DNA of 15,194 bases from Candidatus Altarchaeota archaeon. Lineage in GTDB: Archaea > Altiarchaeota > Altiarchaeia > JAFGQM01. Location: assembly GCA_016935655.1 (NCBI GenBank), contig JAFGQM010000081.1, forward strand, positions 1-15,194. The letters are read 5' to 3'. The notes below the pieces were generated by a model. That model saw nothing but the letters and a program-made list of their open reading frames with translations. It was not told the origin of the DNA and did no database searches. Position numbers and translations under genes: made by a program. Shown in pieces: positions 14,901-15,194 of this stretch (positions are counted from its first letter, which is position 1; each line of letters begins with the position of its first letter).

Positions 14901-15194
14901 CAAGTCGGAGATAACCGAGGAGCAACCGGGTAAGTTCAGCATAAGGATACCCAACCCCCGGGGCAAGAGGGCCGGTTTGTACACGCTGAAGCTGTCCTGG
15001 ACCAGCGACGGCGAGACTAGAGTGTACGAGCAGGACTTCACATGGGGTGTGCTGGCCATAAACACGGACAAATCAGTCTATCTCCCGAGGGAGAAGGCCT
15101 CCATAGGGATGGCCGTTTTGGACGACCTTGGCCACATGGTCTGCGACGCCGAGCTGGTCCTGACCATACAGGAGCCCGGCGGGACCATAACCAC
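11920..15194 (+). CDS. Giant secreted tandem-repeat surface glycoprotein, 5' part (runs off the window)
   Basis: The frame is open from a GTG at 11920, just after an in-frame TAG, to the window end: 1091 complete codons with no stop. It begins with a signal peptide (VGRFAWISLLSALVVLALLT, cleavage near GAQS). The rest is a chain of beta-sandwich-like repeats of about 90-100 residues, each with a Y-x-x-(G/N)-E-x-V-x-x-x-(V/I)-x-A-P-type opening, a G-x-Y-(T/W/L) strand and a closing F-x-V-(V/S)-E. Units are visible near 12022-12275, 12360-12630, 13270-13557, 13558-13848, 13849-14142, 14143-14433 and 14434-14700. A CARDB-like stretch lies between (about 12640-13260). Over 35 N-X-S/T sequons occur. 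The ending is missing, so any C-terminal anchor is unseen. GTG is chosen because no ATG in this frame precedes the signal peptide. A surface-layer, adhesin or stalk role is inferred. Confidence 0.88.
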   Translation, partial: MGRFAWISLLSALVVLALLTGGGAQSDSASHLTDVSLRTAKDIYAPGETVEIILDAPKDANISAKVIRPDSTEAGLKFIVTGQHLQGHYTTSVLGGYMIKCTVAHGNESLLLTDGFNIIEDRLGTPGFTSDVQPSKKPAGETQIERPDFLIDTFISTNKTSYVVNETVGITVGAPQNTSLRLGIIDPLDVFMKLFEGVVRETYWTYQPAEVGNYTVRAEFSLLNQTKNLTTSFEVESILAAVYLSILPQFFESIIVNETYLLRFIVSNLGAKTEASLDVDVPEDFDSGDTEFNFTIEPEETKVLNTSITPRKAGDFTIYYSLTARDFKEEGEINVTVVEPGIVLVSPDIYLANQNGTLRILNGSSENFTLSITNPNNFSINVTIRIKVSGLRISLSILDTTFELDANSTRTINFTLTNTNLQPVLNVTAEYHDQSFTRSFALEVVIEGANQTVAENPLFNATLGVGAEYLVDEFTEVTVSAPENTTVVGWLVDPLGNRRVLPFTFQGRFVSFFTSNITGEYWVDVYLTLGRWTKNLTVSFSVVEDRTVNETNPLLNSTLGLVGNYSLNQIVSLIVKAPASALVNGRVKLPDNKTKNLIFNFAGQFTSEINCTMPGQYLVMVELEIGNWSKTLTSSFLVSEPPLENKTIVGLGNTSIVLSKNVFMRNETVMAKIIAPENVTINATLERPDGNESRLAFVWLHDSFRSSFVAGEAGGYTIRVVLSLGNVIRELAAGFEVVETVENRTVVGLENSSIVLGKNVFMRNETVMARIIAPEDARVNATLKGPGNESRLAFVWVHDSFRSSFVAGKTDNYTVRAVLSLGDTTRELTAGFTVVEAARIWLSNTSLLRKQIVEIYVSAPRDASLTGRVTEPDGSLKRVAFGWLGDSFGGSFLPSGLEGVYKVHVNLTYQNWTRSLDTTFTLARAGKPVNVSEPVLSLPENKQVFMPTEDVVLSFEIPLDFVETAEPRLSASLWQAGGSSIETSLYYNGQPTDIKSEITEEQPGKFSIRIPNPRGKRAGLYTLKLSWTSDGETRVYEQDFTWGVLAINTDKSVYLPREKASIGMAVLDDLGHMVCDAELVLTIQEPGGTIT
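13849..14433 (+). repeat. Recent tandem duplication within the giant surface protein gene
   Basis: Unit 1 (13849-14142, 294 bp) and unit 2 (14143-14433, 291 bp) are adjacent copies. A 37-nt segment is exactly identical at 13895-13931 and 14189-14225, and a second exact block of about 31 nt begins with TCCATGACTCCTTCAGG in each unit. At protein level about 71 of 97 positions agree, with one codon missing in unit 2. The flanking repeats are far more diverged. Confidence 0.85.

Noticed and set aside
12250..15071. Several reverse-strand open frames opposite the giant surface protein
   Set aside because: They are short and unconnected, lack motifs, and overlap a 3.2-kb open frame on the + strand with signal peptide and repeats.

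Overview
The window looks archaeal. The left end carries a compact operon for tetrahydromethanopterin (H4MPT) biosynthesis: an MptG-type ribofuranosyl-arene phosphate synthase, a DUF98 chorismate lyase, DUF1464 and an AfpA/DmrX-like flavoprotein. The intergenic DNA has archaeal BRE/TATA promoter patterns and T-rich terminators, and the predicted surface proteins are full of N-X-S/T sequons. This suggests an archaeon with H4MPT-linked C1 metabolism. The phylum cannot be fixed from this window, which holds no rRNA, tRNA or mobile element.

Positions 3-3587 (+ strand) form one tightly packed operon: 3' part of mptG, a CPBP-family membrane protease, a DUF98 chorismate pyruvate-lyase-like protein, a DUF1464 (butyrate-kinase-like ASKHA) protein and an archaeoflavoprotein. 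Genes overlap by 4 or 28 nt or abut directly. The chorismate lyase product, 4-hydroxybenzoate, is the precursor expected for the MptG reaction, and a DmrX-like flavoprotein could perform the last reduction of dihydromethanopterin, so at least three of the five genes fit one pathway.

Positions 3532-11651 (- strand) form a cell-envelope island. Four short secreted proteins (starts at 11651, 10783, 9833 and 8978) and the N-terminal half of a 517-residue membrane protein (start 5085) share one roughly 200-residue domain. Its hallmarks are GGN-(I/V)-T, a WAGY-x-G motif, conserved cysteines, and a C-terminal (Y/D)-(E/Q)-(L/M)-(I/V)-(V/L)-P plus (T/K)-Y-(Y/F)-FF signature. Between them lies a 1020-residue protein with an apparent extracellular region, one membrane span and six SAP-like helical repeats in the predicted cytoplasmic tail. 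Several of the short genes have their own promoter and terminator.

Positions 11652-11919 are a divergent intergenic region with promoters and a 21-bp palindromic element that recurs, with one base changed, at the 517-residue gene. From 11920 to beyond the window end (+ strand) runs a very large secreted protein built of tandem roughly 95-residue beta-sandwich-like repeats. Inferred picture: a cell-surface layer or fibre system (repeat family plus giant glycoprotein) with one anchored member and a transmembrane protein that may link the envelope to DNA through SAP repeats. The link to DNA is a hypothesis from domain architecture only.
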